Of a stretch of DNA of 63,753 nt, positions 41,649-50,973 are shown piece by piece. Below the pieces are notes generated by a model. That model saw nothing but the letters and a program-made list of their open reading frames with translations. It made no database searches and was not told the DNA's origin. The stretch is from a virus, in IMG/VR virus record IMGVR_UViG_3300032236_000438, positions 1 to 63,753 of that record. The stretch is one strand, 5' to 3'. The first letter of the stretch is position 1; each line of letters opens with the position of its first letter. A program made the position numbers and the translations under genes.

Positions 41649-42363
41649 CGTTAACACTTTGTCGCCAATTAAAAAACATTGGCTATTAAGAACTTCAAAT
41701 ATTCCACCAAGATTCATTGGTCTAGAGCCCTCAGATATTGCTGAGAAAGTTGGCTCATTCCCTGACGAGATTAAGAACTGGTTGGACGATGTTTCTAGCG
41801 GTCAGGTTGTTCAAAGCATTGGGAACATAGGCATCAATGGCGTTGGGTTGGTTTTTGATGGCGGTCCTGGGCTAGGAAAGACTACTCATGCTGTTGTTGC
41901 AGCGATGGAGGTAGTCCGTAATTTGCCTGACGAGGAAGTTAAAGCGGCATCATTGATGCATGTCAAACAAACAGAGTACGGTTTAGGTTTTCGCCCAATC
42001 TATTACATGACATACCCAGAATTTCTTGCCCGTAAAAAGTCAACATTTGATATGGATGGCGAAGACAAGCGGGAGATGATGTATGAGTTAGATGGTTTCC
42101 ACGGTCGTTGCCGTTTTGATTGGCTTAATGTAAGAGTATTAATACTTGATGATTTAGGTAAAGAATACGGTTCTAAGTATGACGACACATCTTTTGATGA
42201 GATTCTAAGACTGCGCTACGACAAAGGTTTGCCTACAATTGTTACTACCAATGTCAGGTTAGAGAACTGGGAAGCCCAGTACAGCGAGGCTATGGCTAGT
42301 TTTGCTAACGAAGCTTTCATTAGAGTCCCTATACTTGGCTCAGATTTGCGTGGCGCACAATGA
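41641..42363 (+). CDS. DnaC/IstB-like AAA+ helicase loader
   Basis: 240 residues. Walker A GGPGLGKT at 74-81, Walker B VLILDDLGKE at ~166-175, and sensor-1-like PTIVTTNV near 215. The N-terminal part (LLRTSNIPPRFIGL) is typical of DnaC-family loaders that place the replicative helicase on DNA. The DnaB-like helicase is encoded 1 kb downstream, which fits. Overlaps the previous gene and the next (ATGA). Confidence 0.88.
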   Translation: MYDVNTLSPIKKHWLLRTSNIPPRFIGLEPSDIAEKVGSFPDEIKNWLDDVSSGQVVQSIGNIGINGVGLVFDGGPGLGKTTHAVVAAMEVVRNLPDEEVKAASLMHVKQTEYGLGFRPIYYMTYPEFLARKKSTFDMDGEDKREMMYELDGFHGRCRFDWLNVRVLILDDLGKEYGSKYDDTSFDEILRLRYDKGLPTIVTTNVRLENWEAQYSEAMASFANEAFIRVPILGSDLRGAQ

Positions 42364-42659
42364 AAGGATTCCAAGTGGACAAAGAATGGATGACTGTTCA
42401 GCAGTTCATTTCTGTTCATGGAGTTTTTGAAGTTGAACTTGATACTGAAAGTAAAAGAACTCGTTGCAACTGTCCAGTTTGGATTAAGAAAGAGTCTTGC
42501 AAGCACAGTTCTTTTGTAGACCAAAAGATTCGTTCACAAGGCCATTACTCAATCAGCGTTCCAGTAAACGTCCCAGAAGAATGGGCTATGGAAGCAAGCC
42601 AAGACCCAGACAAGTTTCGTGAGTTCGTAGTTAACTACGCTACTATAGAAGTACTATGA
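42360..42659 (+). CDS. SWIM-type zinc finger protein
   Basis: 99 residues. Cys36, Cys38, Cys47 and His49 make a CxCx8CxH motif (RCNCPVWIKKESCKH), the SWIM zinc-binding signature found in DNA- or protein-interacting proteins such as SNF2-associated and recombination factors. The rest is a small alpha/beta domain. The location in the replication region suggests a DNA-related role. ATGA overlaps at both ends. Confidence 0.7.
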   Translation: MKGFQVDKEWMTVQQFISVHGVFEVELDTESKRTRCNCPVWIKKESCKHSSFVDQKIRSQGHYSISVPVNVPEEWAMEASQDPDKFREFVVNYATIEVL

Positions 42660-43072
42660 AAAACGGAGACATTTCAAACGTCTCCTCTCCTCAAGTTATA
42701 GCAACAACAACTCTTCTTTTAACGTTAAAGACAGTTGAGGAGAAACGTCTTTTAGGTAAGAAGATAACTTACGCTATTGGAGACGTTGACCTTCTTGTAG
42801 CTAACAAGCTGTGGACATTGGGAAACAAGTATGGAATTTCTTTAGAGCTAGCTGGCTTTGAGGATGAGGGTTGGACAGAAGAGCTACTTGACAAAGCATT
42901 TGAGAAGTTAGAGAGACGTGCTGTCAACCCATTCAACTATTGGCAACTCTACGAGGACCCGCATGAGATTGTGGGTGGACTGCCCTACCGTGCTAACCTT
43001 AAGGCAGTGATAGATGTGCCAGGCCGAGTTGCAATGTATGGCTCAGCAGGAGTACAACTAGACAATATCTAG
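42656..43072 (+). CDS. Unknown replication-region protein
   Basis: 138 residues. A helical N-terminal part (ATTTLLLTLKTVEEKRLLGK) and a conserved-looking C-terminal segment (NPFNYWQLYEDPHEIVGGLP; LKAVIDVPGRVAMYGSAGVQ). I do not recognise the family with confidence; the last segment resembles ones seen in actinophage HAD-related proteins. ATGA overlap with the SWIM gene. Confidence 0.6.
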   Translation: MKNGDISNVSSPQVIATTTLLLTLKTVEEKRLLGKKITYAIGDVDLLVANKLWTLGNKYGISLELAGFEDEGWTEELLDKAFEKLERRAVNPFNYWQLYEDPHEIVGGLPYRANLKAVIDVPGRVAMYGSAGVQLDNI

Positions 43073-43090
43073 TCCTTGAGGGAGGGCGTT

Positions 43091-43207
43091 ATGTTCAGTG
43101 TTGCAAACACCAATTGTCCTATGTGCCATGCTCACAATGTTGAGCGCATATATGTGAATGGTAATTCTTATTTACAATGTAAGTCATGTGGAGAGCGGTG
43201 GAAGTAA
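43091..43207 (+). CDS. Zinc-ribbon mini-protein
   Basis: 38 residues with a strong RBS (gagggagggcgtt). Two CxxC knuckles (CPMC and CKSC, NCPMCHAHNVERIYVNGN ... LQCKSCGERWK) make a complete rubredoxin-like zinc ribbon. It ends one base before the TTG start of the helicase gene. Probably binds nucleic acid or a replication partner; unproven. Confidence 0.75.
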   Translation: MFSVANTNCPMCHAHNVERIYVNGNSYLQCKSCGERWK

Positions 43208-44461
43208 TTGGCAGCAGATAACGAACACAGATTAGTCAGCAAGGTAATCAAAGAACGTGAAATTACCCCTGTCCTGCAAAGAGGCATTACTGACGTCTGG
43301 TTCTTAGATGACGACAACCGCAAGGTGTGGGCATTTGTCCGTAAGCACTACAGCGAGTACAGCGAAGTCCCAACTGCCACAACTGTCTTAGACCATTATC
43401 CAAACTACAAGGTTCTCAATGTTGAAGACAGCATGGATTACTTGCTGGATACGATGGTTGAGTTTCGCCGTCGTTTACTCACACGGCAAGGACTTGAGAA
43501 TGCAGTTGAAAACCTGCAGACAAATGACCATGAAGCAGCGCTTCTTGCTATGGAACAAACTGTTTCCAAAGTCAATGAACAAGGCGTACTTGGCACTCAC
43601 GAAGTTGACCTTACAAAAAATACTGAAGAACGTTACAAGGAATACCAAGCAATTCAGAACCAAGAGTTTCTTGGAATACCTACAGGATTTAAAGATATTG
43701 ATGAAGCAACTGCAGGGTTACAAGGGGGACAACTTGTAACTATTATTGCGCCACCTAAGACAGGTAAATCTCAGGTGGCACTGCAGGTAGCAATCAATGT
43801 TCATGCGCTTGGCAAGATTCCGATGTTTCAGTCATTTGAGATGAACAACCATGAGCAACAACAGCGCCATGATGCTATGCGTTCTCACATTGACCACGGA
43901 AGATTGCGCCGAGGAAAGTTATTACCAGCAGAAGAGAACCGTTACATAGACATGCTCAACAAGATGGAGACAGAGCATCCCTTTCATTTAGTTGATGCGG
44001 TAAACGGTATTACCGTCTCTGCATTGTCCGCAAAGATTGAGCAGCTAAAGCCAGACATTGTCTTTGTAGACGGTGTGTACTTGATGCTTGATGATTTGAC
44101 TGGAGAGATGAACACTCCACAAGCAATCACTAACATTACTCGTGCGTTAAAGCGTTTAGCACAAAAGGTAAACCTTCCTATTGTCATTACAACTCAGACA
44201 TTGTTATGGAAAATGCGTGCAGGAAAAGTTACTGCTGACTCTATTGGTTACTCATCCTCATTCTTCCAAGACTCAGATGTAATTCTTGGTCTTGAGCCAG
44301 TAGAAGAAGATGACTCTATTCGTTTGCTTAAGGTAGTTGCTTCTCGTAACTGCCCACCAAAAGAAACGTCATTGACATGGAAGTGGGAAACCGGTTGCTT
44401 CCACGATGAATCAGAAATGTTAAAGTGTCCATACTGCTCTAATTGGGGCGGCAATGGTTGA
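43208..44461 (+). CDS. Replicative DNA helicase, DnaB-like
   Basis: 417 residues, TTG start immediately after the zinc-ribbon stop. The N-terminal ~130 residues are the helical DnaB domain. The RecA-like core has the family phrase LGIPTGFKDIDEATAGLQGG, Walker A APPKTGKS (181-188), FQSFEMNNHEQQQR as the DnaB-type H1a region, and Walker B IVFVDGVYLM (284-293). A C-terminal CPYC knuckle is an unusual addition. It unwinds the fork and works with the DnaC-like loader and the primase encoded directly downstream (8-base overlap). Confidence 0.9.
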   Translation: MAADNEHRLVSKVIKEREITPVLQRGITDVWFLDDDNRKVWAFVRKHYSEYSEVPTATTVLDHYPNYKVLNVEDSMDYLLDTMVEFRRRLLTRQGLENAVENLQTNDHEAALLAMEQTVSKVNEQGVLGTHEVDLTKNTEERYKEYQAIQNQEFLGIPTGFKDIDEATAGLQGGQLVTIIAPPKTGKSQVALQVAINVHALGKIPMFQSFEMNNHEQQQRHDAMRSHIDHGRLRRGKLLPAEENRYIDMLNKMETEHPFHLVDAVNGITVSALSAKIEQLKPDIVFVDGVYLMLDDLTGEMNTPQAITNITRALKRLAQKVNLPIVITTQTLLWKMRAGKVTADSIGYSSSFFQDSDVILGLEPVEEDDSIRLLKVVASRNCPPKETSLTWKWETGCFHDESEMLKCPYCSNWGGNG

Positions 44462-45392
44462 TGTTGAGAAGGTACTTCTTAACTTAGATATTCCTCTCGT
44501 TGCTCAGCGAGGAGATGAGGTGCAGGGCCTATGCCCTATGCACAAAGCTCGTACTGGAAAGGAAGACCACAATCCGTCGTGGTGGATTAACTCTGTAACA
44601 GGAGCACATATCTGCTTCTCATGTGGTTACAAGGGCAACGTATACACGTTAGTTGCTGACATCAAGGGTATTGATTACTTTGATGCCAAAGACTATGTGA
44701 ATTCCAGTAACGAGATAGATGCAGACGTACTGTTAAAGCGTATCCGTGAGTTGCCACAGTATGTCTCCATTGAAGAACCAATCGCCATGTCAGAAGCACG
44801 GCTTGCTGTGTACACAGACCCACCAGAAAAAGAATTACGAAAGAGGTTCATCAGTGTTGAAGCAGCAAAGCACCACAACGTCTTATGGGATAAAAATAAC
44901 GAAGCCTGGATTGTCCCTATCCGTGACCCAAACGATTACAGTCTATGGGGATGGCAGGAGAAGGGAGCACGTGGAAGGTTCTTTCGCAATCAACCTCAAG
45001 GAGTTAAGAAGTCAAGAACAGTCTTTGGCGTTGAAGTAATGAGCACAGAGACTCTTGTAGTCGTAGAGTCTCCTTTGGATGTACCAAGGCTAGCAAGCGC
45101 TGGAGTTGAGGGAGCTATCTCTACTTTTGGCGCAATCATTAGCGAAGAACAAGCAAAGATTATGCGTAGAGCTAAGCGTGTAATTGCAGCTTTTGATAAA
45201 GACGATGCGGGTATGCACGCCAATGAATTGATGCGTGGCTTTGCTCGTAAGTATGGGATTGAGTTGTCGTACTTCAACTATACTGGGATTGATGTGAAGG
45301 ACCCAGGAGACATGACAGAGGCAGAAATCCATCAAGGAATCTCCACTGCTCGTGACATGATTTACGGCAAGGAAGCTTATAAGTGGCACTAG
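44454..45392 (+). CDS. DNA primase, CHC2 zinc finger and TOPRIM
   Basis: 312 residues. Zinc-binding Cys27, His30, Cys54, Cys57 (LCPMHKARTGKEDHNPSWW; ICFSCGYKGN). TOPRIM catalytic region LVVVESPLDVPRL with Glu205 and Asp209, then AAFDKDDAGMHAN (Asp248, Asp250). This is a compact DnaG-like primase lacking a helicase-interaction domain; the helicase is a separate gene that overlaps its start. It makes RNA primers for lagging-strand synthesis. Confidence 0.9.
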   Translation: MVDVEKVLLNLDIPLVAQRGDEVQGLCPMHKARTGKEDHNPSWWINSVTGAHICFSCGYKGNVYTLVADIKGIDYFDAKDYVNSSNEIDADVLLKRIRELPQYVSIEEPIAMSEARLAVYTDPPEKELRKRFISVEAAKHHNVLWDKNNEAWIVPIRDPNDYSLWGWQEKGARGRFFRNQPQGVKKSRTVFGVEVMSTETLVVVESPLDVPRLASAGVEGAISTFGAIISEEQAKIMRRAKRVIAAFDKDDAGMHANELMRGFARKYGIELSYFNYTGIDVKDPGDMTEAEIHQGISTARDMIYGKEAYKWH

Positions 45393-45562
45393 ACGCACGT
45401 GGATTACCTACTCATGCATGTCCTAACTGCGGGCATTTAGTATTAAAGATTAGAGCTATGTTTGAAGACTACGACATAGCATTGTGGTTTACCGATGGTG
45501 AATGCGATGATTGCGGAACCCTTCTAACGGTTCCTACTCCGGTGGATAATCCCGATGTTTAA
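45383..45562 (+). CDS. Zinc-ribbon mini-protein
   Basis: 59 residues from GTG inside the end of the primase gene. CPNC and CDDC knuckles flank a short beta meander (ACPNCGHLVLKIRAMFEDYD ... GECDDCGTLLTVPTP). It overlaps the helicase gene start by eight bases. Position between primase and SNF2-like helicase suggests a DNA-metabolism accessory. Confidence 0.7.
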   Translation: MALDARGLPTHACPNCGHLVLKIRAMFEDYDIALWFTDGECDDCGTLLTVPTPVDNPDV

Positions 45563-47174
45563 AGGAACTTTGAAACCGTATCAAGTTGAGGCAGTAGCCA
45601 AGATGGTAGAACGTAAGAAGATGTTAGTCGCTTACGAAATGGGTCTTGGAAAAACTCCAATGACTATTGCTGCTATTGAAGAGCTGAAAGAACAGGGAGA
45701 AATAACAAAGCCTATACTCGTTATTGCTTTGTCTAGTTTGAAATACCAGTGGGAGAAAGAGATTAAAAAGTTCTCTGATGCCAGTACTAGTGTAATTGAT
45801 GGTAGCAAAACAACACGCATGGTCCGTTGGTCACGAGAGATGGAATGGGAAGTCCATACCAACTATGTAATCTGTAACTACGAAACAATCGTCAATGACT
45901 GGAACCATATTAAGCATTACGACTGGGGCGCTGTTGTTTGCGATGAAGCCACCGCTGTTAAAGGCTTCCGGTCTCAACGGTCAAAGAGAGTCAAGGAACT
46001 TGCACGCCAGGTCCCTGTCCGCTTTGCCCTTACAGGTACACCCATTGAGAACGGTCGCCCAGAAGAACTGTATTCCATCATGCAGTTTGTTGACCCAACA
46101 CTGCTAGGGCGTTTTGACTTGTTTGACCAAACCTTTATCGTACGCAATCACTTTGGCGGAGTTCAGCGTTACAGGAACCTACCTATTTTCCATGAGAAGA
46201 TGAAGCAAGTAGCAGTCCGCAAAACACAGAAGGACCCAGATGTAGCGCCTTATCTTCCAGAAACAATTCATTTAGAGCCAATACTTGTAGGACTAGACAA
46301 ACCCAACAAAGAGCTTTACAAGAAGATTTCTTCTGACTTAGTACAGGAACTGTTAGAAGCTCAAGAATTGCTGGGAGGTTCTTTCTCCCTAGACGCTCAC
46401 TACGGACAAGGCTACCAAGCCAATAGCCCAGCTGATAAACTACGGGGTTCCATAATGTCCAAGATAACTTCTTTAAGGATGCTATGCGACTCACCTCAGC
46501 TACTAGTTGAAAGTTCAACTAAGTTTCGTAACGGATGGCAGGATATTGATGGCGAAAAAGTTAACATTGAAGGTTCTCGTGGGGGTAGCGTTTATAACGC
46601 TGGGCTTGAAGACGCTGGACTTCTTTCAAAAACGCAAAAATCTCAAAAACTAGAGGCTGTAATTAGCTATGTTGTTGAGCACCTAGAAGCCAACGAAGAC
46701 CACAAGGTAGTCATCTTTACCTGCTTCCTAGGTATGCTTCCCTTGCTTCAAGAGGCTCTGGAGAAAAAGAAGATTGTTAGCACTCTCTACTCAGGACTGC
46801 TAAACGCTAAAGAAAAAGAAGAATCAAAGGTGCTTTTTCAAACTTCTAAAGAAGTTAGGGTACTCATATCCTCTGATGCAGGCGGCTATGGTGTGGACTT
46901 GCCACAAGCAAACATGTTAGTTAACTTTGACTTACCTTGGTCATCAGGTACTGCTGTCCAACGCAACTCCCGCATACGACGTGCCTCCAGTACTTGGTCC
47001 CACGTTGTGATTCAAGACTTCCTTGTGCTAGACTCAATAGAAGAAAGACAACACCAAATGTTGATGCAGAAGAATGCAGTAGCAGACGCTGTGATGGACG
47101 GAGAAGGCATCAATCACAAGGGTGGTGTAGACTTAACGGTAGGAAGTCTTCTTAACTTCCTGAAGGGGGAATAA
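45555..47174 (+). CDS. SNF2-like superfamily 2 helicase/translocase
   Basis: 539 residues. Motif I MGLGKT (29-34) after the Q-motif region LKPYQVEAVAKM; motif II CDEAT (DEAT at 130-133 rather than DEAH); motif III ALTGTPIENG (158-167); C-terminal RecA lobe with VVIFTCFLGMLPLLQEAL, STLYSGLL, LISSDAGGYGVDLPQANMLV and motif VI QRNSRIRR. Such ATPases are standard in actinophage replication modules and probably act in recombination or fork restart. Confidence 0.9.
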   Translation: MFKGTLKPYQVEAVAKMVERKKMLVAYEMGLGKTPMTIAAIEELKEQGEITKPILVIALSSLKYQWEKEIKKFSDASTSVIDGSKTTRMVRWSREMEWEVHTNYVICNYETIVNDWNHIKHYDWGAVVCDEATAVKGFRSQRSKRVKELARQVPVRFALTGTPIENGRPEELYSIMQFVDPTLLGRFDLFDQTFIVRNHFGGVQRYRNLPIFHEKMKQVAVRKTQKDPDVAPYLPETIHLEPILVGLDKPNKELYKKISSDLVQELLEAQELLGGSFSLDAHYGQGYQANSPADKLRGSIMSKITSLRMLCDSPQLLVESSTKFRNGWQDIDGEKVNIEGSRGGSVYNAGLEDAGLLSKTQKSQKLEAVISYVVEHLEANEDHKVVIFTCFLGMLPLLQEALEKKKIVSTLYSGLLNAKEKEESKVLFQTSKEVRVLISSDAGGYGVDLPQANMLVNFDLPWSSGTAVQRNSRIRRASSTWSHVVIQDFLVLDSIEERQHQMLMQKNAVADAVMDGEGINHKGGVDLTVGSLLNFLKGE

Positions 47175-47175
47175 C

Positions 47176-47613
47176 ATGGCAAGAGTAGCGCCAGCAGAAA
47201 ACCGCAATGCAGATGAGACAGACCTCATTGCCCGTGCAAAGAAGTATTCGTTTCTTAAATCACAGCTAGATTATTTAGAGAAAGAGCAAAAAGCTCTTCG
47301 TGCTGAGTTGTTTGAGGTTCTTGACCTTGAAGGAGAAGAAGATGACAAAGGAAACATTGTCATTGAACTTCCAGAAGAAGTAGATGGTTATAACTCAATC
47401 ATTAAACAACGCCGTGTATCAAGAAAGATTGATGAGACACGAGCAGAAGAACTCATTACTGAAAAAAGTATGGAAGATACTCTCTATAAAACTATTCGTG
47501 TTGTTGACGAAGACGCATTGATGGCAGCGCTGTACAACGACGAACTTACAGAAGCAGAAGTTGATGAAATGTATCCATCCTCAATTACTTGGGCGTTGGT
47601 ATTAAAGAAGTAA
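47176..47613 (+). CDS. Unknown coiled-coil protein of the replication region
   Basis: 145 residues. A coiled-coil start (FLKSQLDYLEKEQKALRAEL) leads to an acidic turn and a small beta hairpin (NIVIELPEEVDGYNSIIKQR), then helices. Conserved genes like this sit after SNF2-like helicases in actinophages; the function is not known to me. It begins one base after the helicase stop. Confidence 0.65.
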   Translation: MARVAPAENRNADETDLIARAKKYSFLKSQLDYLEKEQKALRAELFEVLDLEGEEDDKGNIVIELPEEVDGYNSIIKQRRVSRKIDETRAEELITEKSMEDTLYKTIRVVDEDALMAALYNDELTEAEVDEMYPSSITWALVLKK

Positions 47614-47615
47614 AA

Positions 47616-47741
47616 ATGAAATGTTATGTAGACGGATGTTCTAATACAGTTAAATGGTACATCTGGATAGATGGTTCCGTTTGCTGTGACAAACACGCAG
47701 AACCAATAGGAAGTTACGTAGATAAGTTAGAGGATAAATAA
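47616..47741 (+). CDS. Cys/His-rich mini-protein
   Basis: 41 residues. The pattern KCYVDGCSNTVKWYIWIDGS, VCCDKHAEP gives C-x4-C...CCxxH, a likely single zinc site. No strong RBS; starts two bases after the upstream stop and ends in TAATG overlap with the MerR-like gene. Function unknown. Confidence 0.65.
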   Translation: MKCYVDGCSNTVKWYIWIDGSVCCDKHAEPIGSYVDKLEDK

Positions 47742-48217
47742 TGGCTGGTCTACGTAGTGACGACGAAATTGAAAAGGCGTTTGCTGATTTAGAGTACATT
47801 CCTGGCTCTAAGAAGAAGCGTCGTGAACCAGACCCAAAGGTTTCTCGCCGTAAAAGCGGTGAGACTAATGGTTGGGATGCAAACCCAATCATTAAAACAT
47901 TAGGTGGACAAGAAACAGAAGTGTTTACCATCGGTGCGTTAGCGCAAGCGTTGGAGAAACAAATTGTTACTGTTCGTCTATGGGAGCGCAAAGGGTATAT
48001 ACCACGTGCCCCGTATAGGCTTCGGGCTAAGACCCTAAAGGGTCAGAAAACTGGAGGAAATCGGGTTTATACCAAAGCACTCATTGAAGCCACTGTTGAC
48101 GAATTCGCCAAAAGAGGCTTACTTGGAACCGCTCGTGTAGAGTGGGGCCAGCACGAAGACCTGACAGAGGCTTTAGTTAGTCGCTGGAAGGACATCACAT
48201 CCACAGAGAGCCGTTAG
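47741..48217 (+). CDS. MerR-like helix-turn-helix protein
   Basis: 158 residues. A basic disordered start (RSKKKRREPDPK-like region) and then a MerR-type winged helix at ~60-95: VFTIGALAQALEKQIVTVRL, WERKGYIPRAPYRL, and the wing with VYTKALI. It lacks a ligand-binding dimer domain. It is either a transcription regulator of phage genes or a DNA-bending replication accessory. Confidence 0.8.
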   Translation: MAGLRSDDEIEKAFADLEYIPGSKKKRREPDPKVSRRKSGETNGWDANPIIKTLGGQETEVFTIGALAQALEKQIVTVRLWERKGYIPRAPYRLRAKTLKGQKTGGNRVYTKALIEATVDEFAKRGLLGTARVEWGQHEDLTEALVSRWKDITSTESR

Positions 48218-48239
48218 GCCTCATTACCAAAGGAACCAC

Positions 48240-48893
48240 ATGCCAATTACAAAGCCGTCAGTTGATGCTGACACATATCTCGCTGAAGACAGCGCAGATA
48301 TCCAACCAACAGTTGGAACAACCGTTCAAGAAGGTTGGGGCGCAGTAGACGCTCTACTTAACGCACCTACTTCTGAGTTCCCAACGGACTTCCGTTTCTC
48401 AGAAGAACCACAACTTGTTAAGTTCCTTCAAGACCACCCATTTGCAACCTACGAGCAGCACTGGATTGACGCTATTTCAAAAGGAAAGAAGTCATTTGTT
48501 TGCATCGGAGATGGTTGCCCACTCTGCGAAATTCTTGGCGACAAGCCTCGTGGAAAGTTTGCATTCAACATTCTTGTTCTTGCTGGTGAAACAACTGGCG
48601 TACAGGTTTTGACTGCTCCACCTTCACTTGCTCGTCAGATTAAGAAAGCTCATGATGATGAGCGCAAGGGACCACTTGACCGTGAGTTCTGGGAAATTTC
48701 TCGCATGGGTACAGGACCAACGACACAGTACACCCTCAACTATGTACGTGGTCGTGACCTTGCTGAGGAGTGGAAGTTGTCACTAGACGACGTTACAGCG
48801 CAAATTGCAGCTGCTGAGTTATTCACAGCAGACAAAGTAGTCCGAGAGACCCCTCGCTCTGAACTTCTTGAAATTGCTCGCACCGTAGCGTAA
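48240..48893 (+). CDS. Probable single-stranded DNA-binding protein
   Basis: 217 residues, RBS aaaggaaccac. Around the middle is a compact OB-fold-like core with a CxxxxCPLC cluster (FVCIGDGCPLCEILGDKPRG) followed by KFAFNILVLAGETTGVQVLT and a long acidic helix at the end. This pattern and the position before the DNA polymerase are typical for the actinophage ssDNA-binding proteins. Known family members are called by resemblance to gp32-like SSBs; direct DNA-binding residues are not evident. Confidence 0.7.
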   Translation: MPITKPSVDADTYLAEDSADIQPTVGTTVQEGWGAVDALLNAPTSEFPTDFRFSEEPQLVKFLQDHPFATYEQHWIDAISKGKKSFVCIGDGCPLCEILGDKPRGKFAFNILVLAGETTGVQVLTAPPSLARQIKKAHDDERKGPLDREFWEISRMGTGPTTQYTLNYVRGRDLAEEWKLSLDDVTAQIAAAELFTADKVVRETPRSELLEIARTVA

Positions 48894-48903
48894 AGCTTCC
48901 ACA

Positions 48904-48944
48904 GTAGTGGGGGGTCTGTCTTCCGTTTCCAGGCCCCCTTCTAC
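48904..48944 (+). promoter_or_regulatory. Stem-loop before the DNA polymerase gene
   Basis: GTAGTGGGGGGTCTG (48904-48918) pairs with CAGGCCCCCTTCTAC (48930-48944): 14 of 15 positions pair, including two wobbles, with an 11-nt loop. No T-run follows, so it is not a standard terminator. It may be a processing or attenuation element that separates the abundant SSB message from the polymerase message. Confidence 0.6.
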
Positions 48945-48963
48945 ACACCTAGAGGGGATTAAA

Positions 48964-50973
48964 ATGAACATCATTACAACAAAAGAACAGTTAGCAAACC
49001 TTGTTGAGTTTTACTCCAAGGTAGATGGATTTGCATTTGACGTAGAAACTGTTGGAGAGAACCGCATCCAACCAGTCGTCAACGATGTCTTGTGGATTTC
49101 ATTAGCAACAGATGGTCGCACAGACGTTATACCTATGGGACACCCTAACGGCGAGTTCTTACGTTGGGACAAAGAACTTCTTCTCAGTGGTCAAAAGAAA
49201 CTTGCTGCAGGAAAGAACTTAGAAGATTTAAAAGAGACTGACTTCTCAAAGAACCAATCAAAGTGGCAACCTGTCTTTGATGTTCCTCCTGTTCAGCTAT
49301 TACCGGGAGATGTGTTTAAAGCATTAAAACCTTTGTTCTTTAGCGACAAGTTAAAGGTGGGTCACAATATTAAGTTTGACCTTAAATCAATTGCTAAGTA
49401 TTACCGAGGCGTTGTTCCACCAAAGCCATTCTTTGACACGATGATGGCAGCATTTATTTTAGATAACCGCAACCGTGGCAAGTTGGGATTAAAAGATACT
49501 TCAGAAAAGTATCTAAAGATTAAAGTTGAAAAAGGCATTGGAGCAATGGTGGAAGTCCATTCGTTCTCAGACGTTGCACATTATTCAGGGTTTGACTCAG
49601 AGGTAACTTGGAAGCTGTATAAAGAACTACAGCCTAAGTTAACCGGAAGCCTTGCTCGTGTATGGCAGTTAGAGATGGATATCATCGCTGCTCTCTGCGA
49701 TATGGAGTTGGCTGGAGCAACCGTTGATGTTGATGAACTAGAGAACTTGAAAAAGCGTCTTGATATTGATATTGATAATGCTAAAGCCACTGCTTGGAAA
49801 CTTGCAGGCAAAGCATTTTCTATGAACTCAGTTCCAGAGAAACAAAAGATTTTGTTCTCACCTAAAGAAGAGGGTGGACGTGGAATCAAGCCTAACCTCA
49901 AAGTAAAGATTGCTTTGACTAGCAAAGGACAGGACATGCTTGCAGCAGGTCAAGCCCTTACTATCAATCAGTTTTCTGTATCTTCTGACGCACTTGAGTT
50001 TTACCGCTCTAAAGATGAATTAGTTGACGCCATCTTGGAGTATCAAGACTTAAACAAGTTGATGACGACTTATGTAATGCCTTATTTGGGCGGAGAAATT
50101 ACTCGTACAAATTTAGGCAAAGCAAAGATTGTTGATAAAAAATCATTACTTATTAACGGCAAGGTACACACAAGTTTTAAATCCCATGGAGCAGAGACAG
50201 GTCGTTTTTCCAGTAGTGACCCTAACTTACAGAACATCCCTAGTAGCGGAACATATGGAAAGTTAATCCGTAATTTGTTTATTGCTCCTGAAGGATACAA
50301 GATAGTAGTTGCTGATTACTCACAGATTGAACCACGCATCATTGCTTCGTTTTCTAACGACCCAATCATGATGGACAATTATCTAAACGGCAAAGATATC
50401 TACACCACTATTGGTGACACTGTAGGGCTTGACCGTAAAGCAGGTAAAGTTTTGGTATTAGCGATGTCTTACGGTGTAGGTCCTGACAAGATTGCTTCAT
50501 CACTAGGGCTAACTGTTGATGCTGCTAAGAAACTGTTGAACGACTTTACAGAGCGGTTCCATGATATCGCTAAGTACAAAGCCAAGGTTATTCGTTTAGC
50601 TTCTCAACGTACTCCATCTCCTTATGTGGAAACGATGTTTGGACGCCGTCGTTATATTCCTGACCTAAAAAGTTCTGATAAAGGGTTACGAAGCAGGGCA
50701 GAACGACAAGCGTTTAACACAATGATTCAAGGTTCTGCTGCAGATTTGATGAAACTCGCCATCGTCAGAGCACATTCGTGTTTCGTGGATGAGCCAGGTG
50801 TTGATGTAGTATTGACTGTGCACGACGAACTCGTTACAGTGGCACGTGAAGATTTAGCAGAAGAAACAGCGGAGGCAATTAGAGAGTCAATGGAAGGTAT
50901 CAAGTTACCTGAAATTACGGTTCCTCTTATTGCTGAAGTTAAAATCGTAGATAAATGGGGAGAAGCAAAATGA
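48964..50973 (+). CDS. Family A DNA polymerase with 3'-5' exonuclease
   Basis: The frame opens at 48907, but ATG 48964 with agagggg before it is the better start; 669 residues. Exonuclease: FAFDVET (Asp26, Glu28), VGHNIKFDLKSI, YSGFDSEVTW. Polymerase: motif A VVADYSQIEPR (Asp451), motif B RKAGKVLVLAMSYG (Arg491, Lys495, Tyr503), motif C VHDEL (His620, Asp621). By alignment of motif B, Leu499 occupies the place of E. coli Phe762. No 5'-nuclease domain. It is the phage replicase. Next gene overlaps by ATGA. Confidence 0.93.
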   Translation: MNIITTKEQLANLVEFYSKVDGFAFDVETVGENRIQPVVNDVLWISLATDGRTDVIPMGHPNGEFLRWDKELLLSGQKKLAAGKNLEDLKETDFSKNQSKWQPVFDVPPVQLLPGDVFKALKPLFFSDKLKVGHNIKFDLKSIAKYYRGVVPPKPFFDTMMAAFILDNRNRGKLGLKDTSEKYLKIKVEKGIGAMVEVHSFSDVAHYSGFDSEVTWKLYKELQPKLTGSLARVWQLEMDIIAALCDMELAGATVDVDELENLKKRLDIDIDNAKATAWKLAGKAFSMNSVPEKQKILFSPKEEGGRGIKPNLKVKIALTSKGQDMLAAGQALTINQFSVSSDALEFYRSKDELVDAILEYQDLNKLMTTYVMPYLGGEITRTNLGKAKIVDKKSLLINGKVHTSFKSHGAETGRFSSSDPNLQNIPSSGTYGKLIRNLFIAPEGYKIVVADYSQIEPRIIASFSNDPIMMDNYLNGKDIYTTIGDTVGLDRKAGKVLVLAMSYGVGPDKIASSLGLTVDAAKKLLNDFTERFHDIAKYKAKVIRLASQRTPSPYVETMFGRRRYIPDLKSSDKGLRSRAERQAFNTMIQGSAADLMKLAIVRAHSCFVDEPGVDVVLTVHDELVTVAREDLAEETAEAIRESMEGIKLPEITVPLIAEVKIVDKWGEAK

